From RGIG9079 sp964567845 (GTDB taxonomy: Bacteria > Bacteroidota > Bacteroidia > Bacteroidales > Marinifilaceae), in NCBI GenBank assembly GCA_964567845.1, contig CAZMOG010000007.1, forward strand, positions 1 through 46,857: a DNA stretch of 46,857 bases, in the 5' to 3' direction. This document shows, in pieces, positions 16,718 through 25,055 of the stretch. The position numbers and the translations under genes are program-made. Each line of letters starts with the position of its first letter. Within the stretch, counting starts at the first letter, position 1. The notes under the pieces were generated by a model, which was not told the DNA's origin, did no database searches, and worked only from the letters and a program-made list of their open reading frames with translations.

Positions 16718-18046
16718 ATGAAAAGATTTTTTTCAATGATGTGTTGTGCTTTGGCAGTTGCCTTTGCCTTCACTGCGTGTAGCGATGATGATACCAAAGT
16801 TACACCTGAGATTTCTGCAAGACCGACAGCAGTGACATTCTCTGCCGATGGAGAAGCCAAGAGCGTTGCAGTTACAAGTAATGTAAATGATTGGACATAC
16901 GTGTGTCAGGCAGAGTGGTTGACATTGACCAAAGGTCAGGGAGAGTTGACAATTGCAGCCGAGGCTAACCCAACCCTTGAGCCACGTACGGCAACTATCA
17001 CTTTGAATGCAGACGAGGCAACCTGTACAATCGAAGTTACCCAAGAGAAGGGCTCTAAGTACCCGGGTTATACAGAGCTTCCTATTGCCGAGGCAATATA
17101 CATGGGAACTCTTTACCAAGTGTTTATGCCTGATTGCGAGGGTGGTGCAGCGGCAATTTATTTGACTTCTGAGGATGAGAGAGTTACCTTGGATATTGAG
17201 CTCTTTACAACTCCATTTGCAACCGAGGAGGAGTTGGTAATCGAGGCAGGTACATATAACTTGGGCGATTCATTTGCTGATTATCAAGGAATGGCATTGG
17301 CAGGAACTCCAATGACCTATATTGGTGGAGGTAGTTATGTTATCTCGGACGAAGAGGGCGATGAGGAGTTTATTGGTGGAACAATGGTTTCATTTACAAC
17401 CGGCGATATTACCGAGAATGTTTACTGTGTAGAGGGAACCTTCTCTATTGCAGAGAATGAGGATGGAACATATCTTATCAAGACCGACTTCAAGGATGCT
17501 GAGGGTAACGAGTACAAATACTACTATGAGGGTGAGCTTGTTTATGATACCGAGGGTGCAATCTTCCCTAATGCAGAGCGTCCTGATCCATCATTGTTAG
17601 AGAGTGCGACAATTACCTATAATGGTGATAGTGGTTTTGGAACCACATCAATGAATTTGATGCTTACATCTGCAAGTGGTGCTATGACCAATATCCAATA
17701 CTACATTCCTACAACTACATTCGAGGCTTTGACAGACTATAGCGCAATCTTGTCTACACCGGAAGAGGGAACAGAGGCAGGTGCTGCCAATACAATGGAT
17801 AAAGGCTCTATGATGGAGCTTGAAGGTATGAGCTTCCCAATGGGTTCTTACATCATGTTCAGCTTTGGAGACTATTTTGTAGCCGACGGTTCATCAATGG
17901 TTATGATTACCAAGGACGAGGGCGCAGATACCTACACTATTATGGCTAATTTGAGCAATAGCGATGAAGAGAACTATTTGCTAATGGGCGAGGGAATGAC
18001 AGTTGAGTGTTATGACGGAACTGCATACGAAGATGAAGAGTTGTAA
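16718..18046 (+). CDS. BACON-domain lipoprotein, function unknown
   Basis: The 442-residue product has a lipoprotein signal with Cys21 followed by SDDD, an acidic tract like those that direct Bacteroidetes lipoproteins to the cell surface. Residues about 45-113 form a BACON domain (DWTYVCQAEWLTL, then TATITLNADEATCTIEVTQE), an Ig-like module often linked to glycan or mucin binding in gut Bacteroidetes. I do not recognise residues 120-442; they are acidic, rich in Gly, Thr and Tyr, and appear all-beta. Its place after susD is where surface ligand-binding proteins are usually encoded, so an accessory binding role is inferred. The stop overlaps the next gene by 14 nt. Confidence 0.82.
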   Translation: MKRFFSMMCCALAVAFAFTACSDDDTKVTPEISARPTAVTFSADGEAKSVAVTSNVNDWTYVCQAEWLTLTKGQGELTIAAEANPTLEPRTATITLNADEATCTIEVTQEKGSKYPGYTELPIAEAIYMGTLYQVFMPDCEGGAAAIYLTSEDERVTLDIELFTTPFATEEELVIEAGTYNLGDSFADYQGMALAGTPMTYIGGGSYVISDEEGDEEFIGGTMVSFTTGDITENVYCVEGTFSIAENEDGTYLIKTDFKDAEGNEYKYYYEGELVYDTEGAIFPNAERPDPSLLESATITYNGDSGFGTTSMNLMLTSASGAMTNIQYYIPTTTFEALTDYSAILSTPEEGTEAGAANTMDKGSMMELEGMSFPMGSYIMFSFGDYFVADGSSMVMITKDEGADTYTIMANLSNSDEENYLLMGEGMTVECYDGTAYEDEEL

Positions 18047-19385
18047 TTTTATTTTTGTACTCCTCCTGTCACTGCTATTTTCATGCAGTGACGGGAAGAC
18101 TCGTTTCGAGGGAAAGATTATTGGCTACAAAGGAGAGATTTGTGGCTTCTTCTTTATGAATCCTGGTGAAGAGCCATTCGAGATTCAATTCCCCGTAAAT
18201 GAAGATGGAACTTTTGCAGCAGAGTTGGATTTTAAACAATCTGAGTACGATGCTCGTCTCTTTATTGATAAATTTATGTTCTGTACAAGTATCGAGAAGG
18301 GTAAAAAGCATGTTGCCGAGTTCGATATTCGCGAAGAGGGTGTAGAGACCAACTTTAAGTTTACCGGCAAAATGGCTAAAGAGAATGCCTTTACCTGTGA
18401 CTTTTGGAATAATTTCGGATTCCCATACGCATTCTTCGAGAAGGCTACTAATGTTGGTTCGTTTGAAGCATACAGTGGTTATATAAAGGGGTTGGTCGAT
18501 GGTTATCGTAAGGCTATGGATGCAACCGGGAATAAGCCATTTATCGATTTCTACAAGGCGAAATTGGTTGAAAGAGAGTTGGTATATAGCTATTTGTATC
18601 CATACCTTTATCTAAGGGATAATGGAGTTATCCCTGCCGATGCAGCGTATGATCAATTTATAGCCCAGAATAAGTTGGCTGAATATAGCGATGAGGAGTT
18701 TACCGGCATTATGAGTATGCTTATCTCTTGCGTTGCAACAATGGATGTTGATATGCTTCAAATGATGAAGATTGCAGAGAAGACAACTGCCAATGAGGAC
18801 TGGAATAGTTATCTTATGACTTCATTGTTGATGAGTAGATTGAAACTTTTGGGACCAAATGGTCTTGATGAGGCATACAAATACTATCGTACCGTTGTTA
18901 CCAATGAGAATTATATAAATCAGATTGCCCCGGATTATGAGGCTGCAAGTAAATTGGCTATCGGTGCTTTCGCTCCTGAAATTGAGTTTGTTGATGCAAA
19001 TGGCAAGAAGTTTAAACTTGCAGATTTGAAGGGTAGAGCATTGTATATCGATTTCTGGGCTTCATGGTGTGGACCTTGTCGCGAGGAGATTCCCCATTTG
19101 GCAAAGCTTGTAGAGGAGGTAGGAGTTAATGACCCCGATGTTCTTTGCATAAGTATCTCAATTGATGATACTGAGGCTCCATGGAAGAAGCTTATTGAGA
19201 AGGATAAGCCGGCATGGCCTCAATATCTTGCAACCGAGGCCGGACAAAAGAGTATTGCCGAGGATTATCAAATCAGCGGAATTCCACGTTTTATTCTTAT
19301 CGACAAGAAGGGTAAGATTATCACAGTAAATGCTCCGCGTCCATCGCAATTGGACAAAGCATCGCTCAAAGCTTTGCTTAAATAA
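18033..19385 (+). CDS. TlpA/ResA-like thioredoxin-fold lipoprotein
   Basis: TlpA-like proteins are envelope-anchored thiol-disulfide oxidoreductases. The 450-residue product starts at ATG 18033, inside the end of the BACON gene, with a lipoprotein signal (LFSC, C18). The N-terminal part (about 20-130) resembles the DUF4369-type domain often found before thioredoxin domains in Bacteroidetes; a helical middle follows. Residues about 315-450 are the AhpC/TSA-thioredoxin domain with active site C346-G-P-C349 in FWASWCGPCREE and the cis-proline region SGIPRF. The 14-nt overlap implies translational coupling with the BACON gene. It is the last gene of the Sus module. Whether it reduces the imported ligand or maintains the receptor proteins is unknown. 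Confidence 0.9.
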   Translation: MKSCNFIFVLLLSLLFSCSDGKTRFEGKIIGYKGEICGFFFMNPGEEPFEIQFPVNEDGTFAAELDFKQSEYDARLFIDKFMFCTSIEKGKKHVAEFDIREEGVETNFKFTGKMAKENAFTCDFWNNFGFPYAFFEKATNVGSFEAYSGYIKGLVDGYRKAMDATGNKPFIDFYKAKLVERELVYSYLYPYLYLRDNGVIPADAAYDQFIAQNKLAEYSDEEFTGIMSMLISCVATMDVDMLQMMKIAEKTTANEDWNSYLMTSLLMSRLKLLGPNGLDEAYKYYRTVVTNENYINQIAPDYEAASKLAIGAFAPEIEFVDANGKKFKLADLKGRALYIDFWASWCGPCREEIPHLAKLVEEVGVNDPDVLCISISIDDTEAPWKKLIEKDKPAWPQYLATEAGQKSIAEDYQISGIPRFILIDKKGKIITVNAPRPSQLDKASLKALLK

Positions 19386-19406
19386 CAGTTGAGTAAACGA
19401 CAACAC

Positions 19407-19446
19407 AACGCCCTGAGTTCGAGCTTATCGATTCAGGGCGTTTTTA
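19407..19446 (+). terminator. intrinsic terminator of the Sus-like operon
   Basis: AACGCCCTGA (19407-19416) pairs perfectly with TCAGGGCGTT (19433-19442), with a 16-nt loop, and is followed by a T-run. It lies 22 nt after the thioredoxin gene stop. Confidence 0.92.
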
Positions 19447-19466
19447 TAGTATTCTCAAACTTGTAA

Positions 19467-20534
19467 TTAGCGTGCTACAATCAGTACTTCGTTTGAATGT
19501 TTTGTGCTCAATACATATTTAATATCCCCACTCTGATATATTCTAACCTTTTTCCCAATCTTTTCCAGTATCTTAACTAATTCGTCAATGGTTGGGATTC
19601 CATTTGAACGATATGATATAGCCATGGTTGAGTTCTGGAATTGTGAGAATAGTCGCTCGAATGCTTGATGAATTGAGCCTGAATCATTCCAAACATTCTG
19701 TTGGCGAAATAGTCTTAAATGTTTACTCTTGTGATCTATACGATTTTCCCAATTGTCGTAATCTACAAGTCCGTTCAAAAAATGATAGAAGTCAGCATAA
19801 TCCACACCAATGCCTTTTTCATTCAAATATGGAGTATCAATATATACAAAATCATAGATTGGTTCTACATCAAAAATATTTCGATTAATAGAACGGCAGA
19901 CCTTGCCATTGTCAAAAACAGCATTATTCGCCTCCCTGACAAATTTGCGGAAGTGAATCTCAAATGGGGTGTCCCAGGTTTTCTTGTTCCCAAAACTCCG
20001 TTCCACCTCCTGTAACCTAACATACAGATTTCTCCGGTGGAAGAGATTGTAAGGACGCTTGATAATGCAAGATTGGAATAGAGCAAAATAAGCGATAGCT
20101 TGTTTATATGGGTTTTCCATACGGCGAATGTTAGCGGAAACGACATCCAACCAACGATTTTCTTCATCCGTAAAGTATATATCCTTAAATGTCCGTTCAA
20201 TAAAATTGGGATATTCCATGTCTGCATTTTTTCTTAACAATGCATCAATTTCAGAATCTTCCAGGCATGTATCTTCATTCTCAATCAAAGCCTTGCCTAT
20301 GATATGATTGAACGGAAGTATGTCGTTGTATGTAACCTGTTTCCCTTCTTCCTTAAGGCGGAAAGATACACTTCCTGTGCCACCAAAAGCATCCAAGGCA
20401 GACTTGAAGGGAATGTCTTTAACGCAATCCCATATCCAATCGGCAAACTTTTGCTTACTACCCTGGTAACGAGTAGTAGGAAATTTGGCCACCGTAGGTA
20501 TATATTCTGTAAAAAGAGATTGCTGTAATTCCAT
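19467..20534 (-). CDS. D12-class DNA N6-adenine methyltransferase (type II modification enzyme)
   Basis: The 355-residue enzyme should methylate adenine in the site cut by the partner nuclease. It has motif X (RYQGSKQKF, residues 22-30), the AdoMet motif I (DAFGGTGS, 48-55) and a target-recognition region in the middle. The catalytic motif IV reads D233-T-P-Y where D-P-P-Y is usual. Its start codon overlaps the stop of the restriction gene by one base (TAATG), so the two are translationally coupled, with the nuclease first. Both genes look more AT-rich than their neighbours, suggesting horizontal gain. The methylase's specificity is inferred only from the partner. Confidence 0.9.
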   Translation of the reverse strand: MELQQSLFTEYIPTVAKFPTTRYQGSKQKFADWIWDCVKDIPFKSALDAFGGTGSVSFRLKEEGKQVTYNDILPFNHIIGKALIENEDTCLEDSEIDALLRKNADMEYPNFIERTFKDIYFTDEENRWLDVVSANIRRMENPYKQAIAYFALFQSCIIKRPYNLFHRRNLYVRLQEVERSFGNKKTWDTPFEIHFRKFVREANNAVFDNGKVCRSINRNIFDVEPIYDFVYIDTPYLNEKGIGVDYADFYHFLNGLVDYDNWENRIDHKSKHLRLFRQQNVWNDSGSIHQAFERLFSQFQNSTMAISYRSNGIPTIDELVKILEKIGKKVRIYQSGDIKYVLSTKHSNEVLIVAR

Positions 20535-21310
20535 TATTTCATGTGCTTGAATTGTTTGTACTCGGCCAAATTGCTGTAATATGGTTTGGGTAATTCTGCT
20601 TTCTTGGCCATATCAGCAGTTAGATAATACATCCAATAATCATTGAACACATCTTCTCCAAGCTCAGCAAAAGTTCCCTTGCCATTTATCAAATCATCAA
20701 TCTTGCTGACTGAACCTATGTTTTTTGTGTTTCCGCTTCCGGGACGGTCAATAGCTATTTGCCATTTCTCTTGTACAAAGAATTGAAAGTTCTTTATAAC
20801 AGAAACGATTTCATCTAATTGGTCCAACGTATAGGATTTTCGTTCGTCAATGTTGGGCACGGTATCGTAAATTACCCCCAAAACGATATGAGCTTTATAA
20901 TCATCGTATGGGTGAGTAATGTTCTTTAGGCTTTTTCTTTCACGGAAATATCCAGTGAAAGCTCCAAGTGTCATACCATTGATATGAGTTGCATCTTTTC
21001 GATAACTGCTTTTTAAATCTATTGCAAACAGATTGCCGTCTTTGTCCTTGAGTGTGATGTCAGGATAATAATTCTGAGCTTTTGTTAACTCAATCTCCAA
21101 TTTGTTTTTTGTTGCAAATTCCAAAATTTTCGGGAAAATATATAATTCTATAACCTTGGAAATAACTTTAGTGTCAGATGATATGGTGTAGATATTCTTA
21201 TAAACATCAATGAATCCCTTTACGACCCAATTACCGTCTTCGGTACTGATAGCTTTGTCAAAGCCGGCGACTGCATCTCTTAACAATTGAATGAATGCTT
21301 CTTTATCCAT
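20534..21310 (-). CDS. EcoRV-like type II restriction endonuclease
   Basis: From memory, the 258-residue protein aligns with EcoRV (245 residues) along most of its length. Shared stretches are SDTKV, QNxYPDxTL, AIDxK, MTLGAFTGYF for EcoRV's FTLGGYTSF, and AGSGNT/PGSGNT followed by NIGS. The active-site residues E45, D74, D90 and K92 of EcoRV correspond to E55, D84, D98 and K100 here. The recognition loop GSGNT, which contacts the outer bases of GATATC in EcoRV, is identical. I therefore infer blunt cutting at GATATC, with moderate confidence in the exact site. No controller (C) protein gene is present. The gene is promoter-proximal in a two-gene operon. Confidence 0.88.
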   Translation of the reverse strand: MDKEAFIQLLRDAVAGFDKAISTEDGNWVVKGFIDVYKNIYTISSDTKVISKVIELYIFPKILEFATKNKLEIELTKAQNYYPDITLKDKDGNLFAIDLKSSYRKDATHINGMTLGAFTGYFRERKSLKNITHPYDDYKAHIVLGVIYDTVPNIDERKSYTLDQLDEIVSVIKNFQFFVQEKWQIAIDRPGSGNTKNIGSVSKIDDLINGKGTFAELGEDVFNDYWMYYLTADMAKKAELPKPYYSNLAEYKQFKHMK

Positions 21311-21336
21311 ATTAATATACAGCTAATTATTCTATG

Positions 21337-21344
21337 CAAAAGTA
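21337..21344 (-). promoter_or_regulatory. -7 promoter element of the restriction-modification operon
   Basis: TACTTTTG on the minus strand matches TAnnTTTG and lies 27 nt upstream of the nuclease start. No clear -33 TTTG accompanies it. Confidence 0.5.
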
Positions 21345-21427
21345 CTTAAATTCTTTCTAATTGAAGAATAACTGATACTTAAATAAATTATCTCTCCAAT
21401 CTTACGCATATTTCCGTTTCTTTTACA

Positions 21428-21435
21428 TATCTTTG
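21428..21435 (+). promoter_or_regulatory. -7 promoter element of the first beta-propeller lipoprotein gene
   Basis: TATCTTTG matches TAnnTTTG and is 18 nt before the ATG at 21454. The -33 region has no clear TTTG. Confidence 0.5.
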
Positions 21436-21453
21436 AGCCAAAATAAATAAATT

Positions 21454-22590
21454 ATGAGAAGGTTTTGTTTATTAGTGGCATTGTTTATGTTTATGGCTTG
21501 TGAAAATAAGCAGAGTGATAATGTCATGGATGGGGTGTTAAGCATTAATTTAGAGGTAGATAATGTTATAAAAAATGGAATTATTACAGATATCTCTGAC
21601 AGTGTGTTTGTTATTCCATTGCAAGACGTTCCTTTGGGAATGGTGTATGATTTAAAAGTATATGATAATCTTATAGCAATTCTTCAGGGTGGTCAGGGTG
21701 TTGTTGATTTCTTTGACTTTTCCGGTAAACAGATAAATTTATTGAATCGTAAGGGGCGTGGAGTAGGAGAATATACTGATTTGAACAGTGTGGCAATGTT
21801 GTCGAATAATAGTACGGTAGCAATTGCTACATTAAATGATATAATGTATTACACTTTCCCTAAGTTAGATTATTTGTACACCGATACGATGCAGATATAT
21901 TCGTCTCCAAGAATCTCAACGCTCAATGATTCAATGCTGTTGATGTTGGAAGATGGTCAGAGTGATTGGGCTTTGGAGATTGTTAAGAATCGAGAGCAGA
22001 TGGTTGTTACAAAATTGACTCACCCGGAGGAGTGGTGCTCTTCTGTCAATGATGATCTATTTGTCCTAAATTCGGATACGACAATGATTTATAGAGTTGT
22101 CTATGATGGGGAGTTATTGCCTGTAACTCGTGTGGATTTCGGCAATTATGCAATATCTGAAAGTAGATTTAGGGATGATACTACTAATGGAATGTTAATT
22201 GCAAATCTAACTAATGAGGTTCGCACATTAAATAAGGCAGGTTTTGTCCATTTTCCAATAATATCAAGTGAAAAAGTTGCCTTTATGTATAATTTTGCAT
22301 CTACGTTATATGGTGATTCCAGGATGTATGTGCATGATGTAGCTTCAGGTAAGTCGGTAAATTACGAAACCTTGTCCGTTTCAGGTGTTTGGCCTAATCT
22401 GACAGTTTATGGAACTTATAAAGATTTCTTTGTAACGTTAATAATACCCGAGACCTGTATTATTGATGAAGAGGATGAATTGAGTTTAGACCCGATTGTG
22501 GGACAAATGATATTAAAAGAGAAACAGGGAGTAAAGAAAGCTTCTGATATAGCCCATCCGCTATTGGTTTTCTTCCGTCCCAAAGTTTAG
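21454..22590 (+). CDS. 6-bladed beta-propeller lipoprotein
   Basis: The 378-residue product has a lipoprotein signal peptide (lipobox FMAC, C16), and the mature part looks like the 6-bladed beta-propeller family common in Bacteroides. Repeated blade-like segments include DLKVYDNLIAIL and FDFSGKQINLLNRKGRG, with the family hallmark GRGVGEY near residue 100. Function in this family is unknown; such proteins are probably exported and may bind ligands. It is monocistronic, with its own -7 element and terminator. It resembles in outline the second propeller lipoprotein at 34398. Codon use is AT-rich relative to the housekeeping genes. Confidence 0.8.
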   Translation: MRRFCLLVALFMFMACENKQSDNVMDGVLSINLEVDNVIKNGIITDISDSVFVIPLQDVPLGMVYDLKVYDNLIAILQGGQGVVDFFDFSGKQINLLNRKGRGVGEYTDLNSVAMLSNNSTVAIATLNDIMYYTFPKLDYLYTDTMQIYSSPRISTLNDSMLLMLEDGQSDWALEIVKNREQMVVTKLTHPEEWCSSVNDDLFVLNSDTTMIYRVVYDGELLPVTRVDFGNYAISESRFRDDTTNGMLIANLTNEVRTLNKAGFVHFPIISSEKVAFMYNFASTLYGDSRMYVHDVASGKSVNYETLSVSGVWPNLTVYGTYKDFFVTLIIPETCIIDEEDELSLDPIVGQMILKEKQGVKKASDIAHPLLVFFRPKV

Positions 22591-22618
22591 TTTATACATA
22601 GGTTTTACTATAAGCAGG

Positions 22619-22660
22619 AATTCCCCGAGAGTTTTGCCTTTCGGGGAATTTTGTTTTTGT
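22619..22660 (+). terminator. intrinsic terminator after the propeller lipoprotein gene
   Basis: AATTCCCCGA (22619-22628) and TCGGGGAATT (22641-22650) form a perfect 10-bp stem with a 12-nt loop, then a T-rich tail. The convergent barrel gene ends 10 nt beyond, so it may serve both strands. Confidence 0.9.
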
Positions 22661-22670
22661 TTATAATCTG

Positions 22671-23294
22671 TTATTCAACGCCGAATATGACCAATCCGAT
22701 GCTGAAGGTGAATTGCGAAATTTCAGGAATGCGACCATCGGCAGCTTGAGTGGCATACATATATTTTGCGCCTACATTAACGCCAAGGGCACTGCTTGCA
22801 TTTATAGTAACTCCAACTTCGGGGCTCATGGCAAATTGCCAACGGGAAATATCGGAGCGGAGCTGACCCACCTCTGTGCGCTTCTCGCACCAGCTTGTAC
22901 CAACTCCCATGCCAACGTATGGGCGGAATAGTGCCATGTTGTTGCAGAATGAGTATCTCGCTTGGGCAAGCATAGGAATGAAATTAATGTAGCGGTACTG
23001 ATTACCGGTAATTGTGTAAATGTTGTTATCGTTTTTGAATTTGAACTTTCCGGTTATGTCTTGATAGTCGTTGTAGTATGTATTCCACGAAACGTCCAAT
23101 CCGACAGATACGTGCTCGGCTTTGTCAACGAAGTAGTGATAGTTGATTCCGAATCCGCGAAAACTTGCTTTGTCAATAAAGTTCTTAACGCTTCCGGTAG
23201 GTACGCTCATCTGATAATTCATGCTAAGGTTTTGCGCCTTGCTTATGCCAACTGCGCCTATTAGGCATAGTAGCACGATAAATATCTTTTTCAT
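22671..23294 (-). CDS. outer-membrane beta-barrel protein
   Basis: The 207-residue product has a signal peptide (about 1-20, ending SKAQ). The mature part has alternating amphipathic strands ending in an aromatic or aliphatic residue (ISQFTFSIGLVIF), typical of small 8-stranded barrels of the OMP_b-brl type in Bacteroidetes. No catalytic motif is visible and the role is unknown. It is the last gene of a minus-strand run exbB-exbD-DUF4136-barrel, 21 nt after the DUF4136 gene, so it is probably expressed with them and may be functionally linked to the proton-driven ExbBD motor. Confidence 0.75.
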   Translation of the reverse strand: MKKIFIVLLCLIGAVGISKAQNLSMNYQMSVPTGSVKNFIDKASFRGFGINYHYFVDKAEHVSVGLDVSWNTYYNDYQDITGKFKFKNDNNIYTITGNQYRYINFIPMLAQARYSFCNNMALFRPYVGMGVGTSWCEKRTEVGQLRSDISRWQFAMSPEVGVTINASSALGVNVGAKYMYATQAADGRIPEISQFTFSIGLVIFGVE

Positions 23295-23315
23295 GTCAGT
23301 AGTAGTAAAGTGAAA

Positions 23316-23975
23316 TTATTTATTTATGTCAAGGTAGGGTGATTGGTTAAAGCACTGCTCGATTTCAGTGGTAATGCGTGCTTTTAGTTGCTCATTGCTT
23401 CCGCTAATGATTCCATTCACAACACCTTTCCATAGAATGTTTAGCGAGCGTGAATTTGAGCCCTCGCCCCTATAGAATTTGGTGTTATCGATCATGTCAA
23501 TGACAATTGCACCATCTTTGTAGGCATAGTAACCATATCCGTATGGATTCCAGTCATAAAATGGGCTGAATGTGTAGCCCGGCCATAATGAACCCCAGTA
23601 CCAGCCCCAGTAGTCATACCAGTTGTCGGCATAGTAGCCGTAGTTGTCTTGCGAATAGGCCGATACGGTTACAATTGCTGCCGGTTTTGTTGCCTGATCA
23701 GGGGTTACTTTGGTATAACCAAGGGCATTGAACTCCTCTTCAATAAGGCGAAGAATGGTTGAGTCGAATTTTGCACCCAGAACTGCTTTGCTGTTGTTGT
23801 CGAAGTAGATGACAGTGTCGGGTAGCGAGTAGGTGCTGTATTTTGAGAAATCAGCACTTGTGTCGTAGGTTGTCATGGCAATATCCATGTCGGAGGTGTA
23901 TTCCGGCCCCTCGGGATAGCATGACTGCATTGATGCCGCCAACAATAGTGTGGCTAAAATCAGATAGTTTTTCAT
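23316..23975 (-). CDS. DUF4136 lipoprotein with a Tyr/Trp-rich insert
   Basis: The 219-residue product has a lipoprotein signal (lipobox MQSC, C19) followed by a DUF4136-like domain (DFSKYSTYSLPD, then FNALGYTKV). Residues 112-152 are extraordinarily aromatic: about 21 of 41 are Tyr, Trp or Phe. Such segments occur in this family in Bacteroidetes, but their job is unknown. The C-terminal part (ILWKGVVNGIISG) resumes the DUF4136 fold. It lies between exbD and the barrel gene. Function is unknown; an envelope-associated structural or binding role is only a guess. Confidence 0.78.
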   Translation of the reverse strand: MKNYLILATLLLAASMQSCYPEGPEYTSDMDIAMTTYDTSADFSKYSTYSLPDTVIYFDNNSKAVLGAKFDSTILRLIEEEFNALGYTKVTPDQATKPAAIVTVSAYSQDNYGYYADNWYDYWGWYWGSLWPGYTFSPFYDWNPYGYGYYAYKDGAIVIDMIDNTKFYRGEGSNSRSLNILWKGVVNGIISGSNEQLKARITTEIEQCFNQSPYLDINK

Positions 23976-24038
23976 TACAAGTCATTTTAGGTTTTACAAC
24001 TGCTTGCGTATACGGAAAAACTATTGACGAGGTTATAA

Positions 24039-24431
24039 TTACTCAGGTTGTGTGGCGAGGATTGAGCGGTAGTTGTTGTTTTTGGCAATGTTCATAACCC
24101 TTACAACCTGTTCAATGGCTACACTCTTCTCTGCCTCGATAGAGATGCAGGGGTCGGGGGTATCTTTCAGAATATCGACAATCTGTCGCTCCAACTGTGA
24201 AAATGGAGTTGCCTTTGCGTTTAAATAGAATACATTGTTTTGGTCGATGGATACGGTAACATTCGGTTGGTTAGCCGTTTGATTTGTACTTTTGGGCAAT
24301 ACCAATTTCAGGGCATTGGGGTTTACCAATGTCGATGTTACCATAAAGAATATCAGCAGTAAAAATACAACATCGGTCATCGACGACATGTTGAATGTGG
24401 CTTGCGGACGTTTACATTTTCTGATTGCCAT
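24039..24431 (-). CDS. exbD: ExbD/TolR-family biopolymer transport protein
   Basis: ExbD forms, with ExbB, the proton channel that powers TonB- or Tol-type processes across the envelope. The 130-residue product has a short basic N-terminus, a single transmembrane helix at about residues 18-34 containing the proton-carrying D20 in MTDVVFLLLIF, and a periplasmic domain. It starts 6 nt after exbB. No tonB gene is adjacent, so whether this pair serves TonB receptors or another system is unresolved. Confidence 0.93.
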   Translation of the reverse strand: MAIRKCKRPQATFNMSSMTDVVFLLLIFFMVTSTLVNPNALKLVLPKSTNQTANQPNVTVSIDQNNVFYLNAKATPFSQLERQIVDILKDTPDPCISIEAEKSVAIEQVVRVMNIAKNNNYRSILATQPE

Positions 24432-24437
24432 GGCCTT

Positions 24438-25055
24438 TTAGTGCTTATATTGGTTCTCAATAAACACATTGCAAATCTGTTCCATTCTGCTCACTACGTT
24501 GTCAATGGCGGTTGCAAGCATATTAGCAAGCAGACTGGCAATAATTCCTACAATCAATCCGGCAACAGTTGTAACCATTGCGGTGTATATTCCTCGTGAA
24601 AGCACCTCGATATTTACGTTGTTTCCTGCCTGGGCCATGTCATAGAATGCCTGAATCATTCCCACAACTGTACCTAAGAATCCGATCATTGGGGCCAATG
24701 TTCCGCATAGGTTTATCTTTGGCAGGCAACGCTCCATCTTGGCGGTCTCTTCATTTGCTGCGTTTTCAAGAATGGTACGTAGCTCTTGTGTAGGTAAGCT
24801 TTTGAACTTCAGGCCTCGCCTGACGATATTGGTTACGGGCGAGGGCTCAATGGCAGCTCCGGCGTGAATTTTTGCTTCGAGTTGTGCCAATTCACTCTCG
24901 GCCGATATGGTTTTGTTGGCAAATTTTCTAAGAGTGAAGTATTTGTCGAAGAAGATATATACGGCCCAAACCGACAGAGCGAAAATAGGTATCATTAACC
25001 ATCCGCCCTTCAATATCATGCTGAACAAGCCTATGCCTTCAGAAAGTGCTATCAT
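24438..25055 (-). CDS. exbB: MotA/TolQ/ExbB proton channel family protein
   Basis: The 205-residue inner-membrane protein has three predicted transmembrane helices, with the conserved family core LAPMIGFLGTVVGMIQAF and a C-terminal segment TTVAGLIVGIIASLLAN. It is the first gene of a four-gene minus-strand run. Upstream, a sequence close to the -7 consensus (TACCTTCG on the minus strand, one mismatch) lies in the 199-nt divergent gap shared with the V-ATPase operon. Confidence 0.93.
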   Translation of the reverse strand: MIALSEGIGLFSMILKGGWLMIPIFALSVWAVYIFFDKYFTLRKFANKTISAESELAQLEAKIHAGAAIEPSPVTNIVRRGLKFKSLPTQELRTILENAANEETAKMERCLPKINLCGTLAPMIGFLGTVVGMIQAFYDMAQAGNNVNIEVLSRGIYTAMVTTVAGLIVGIIASLLANMLATAIDNVVSRMEQICNVFIENQYKH

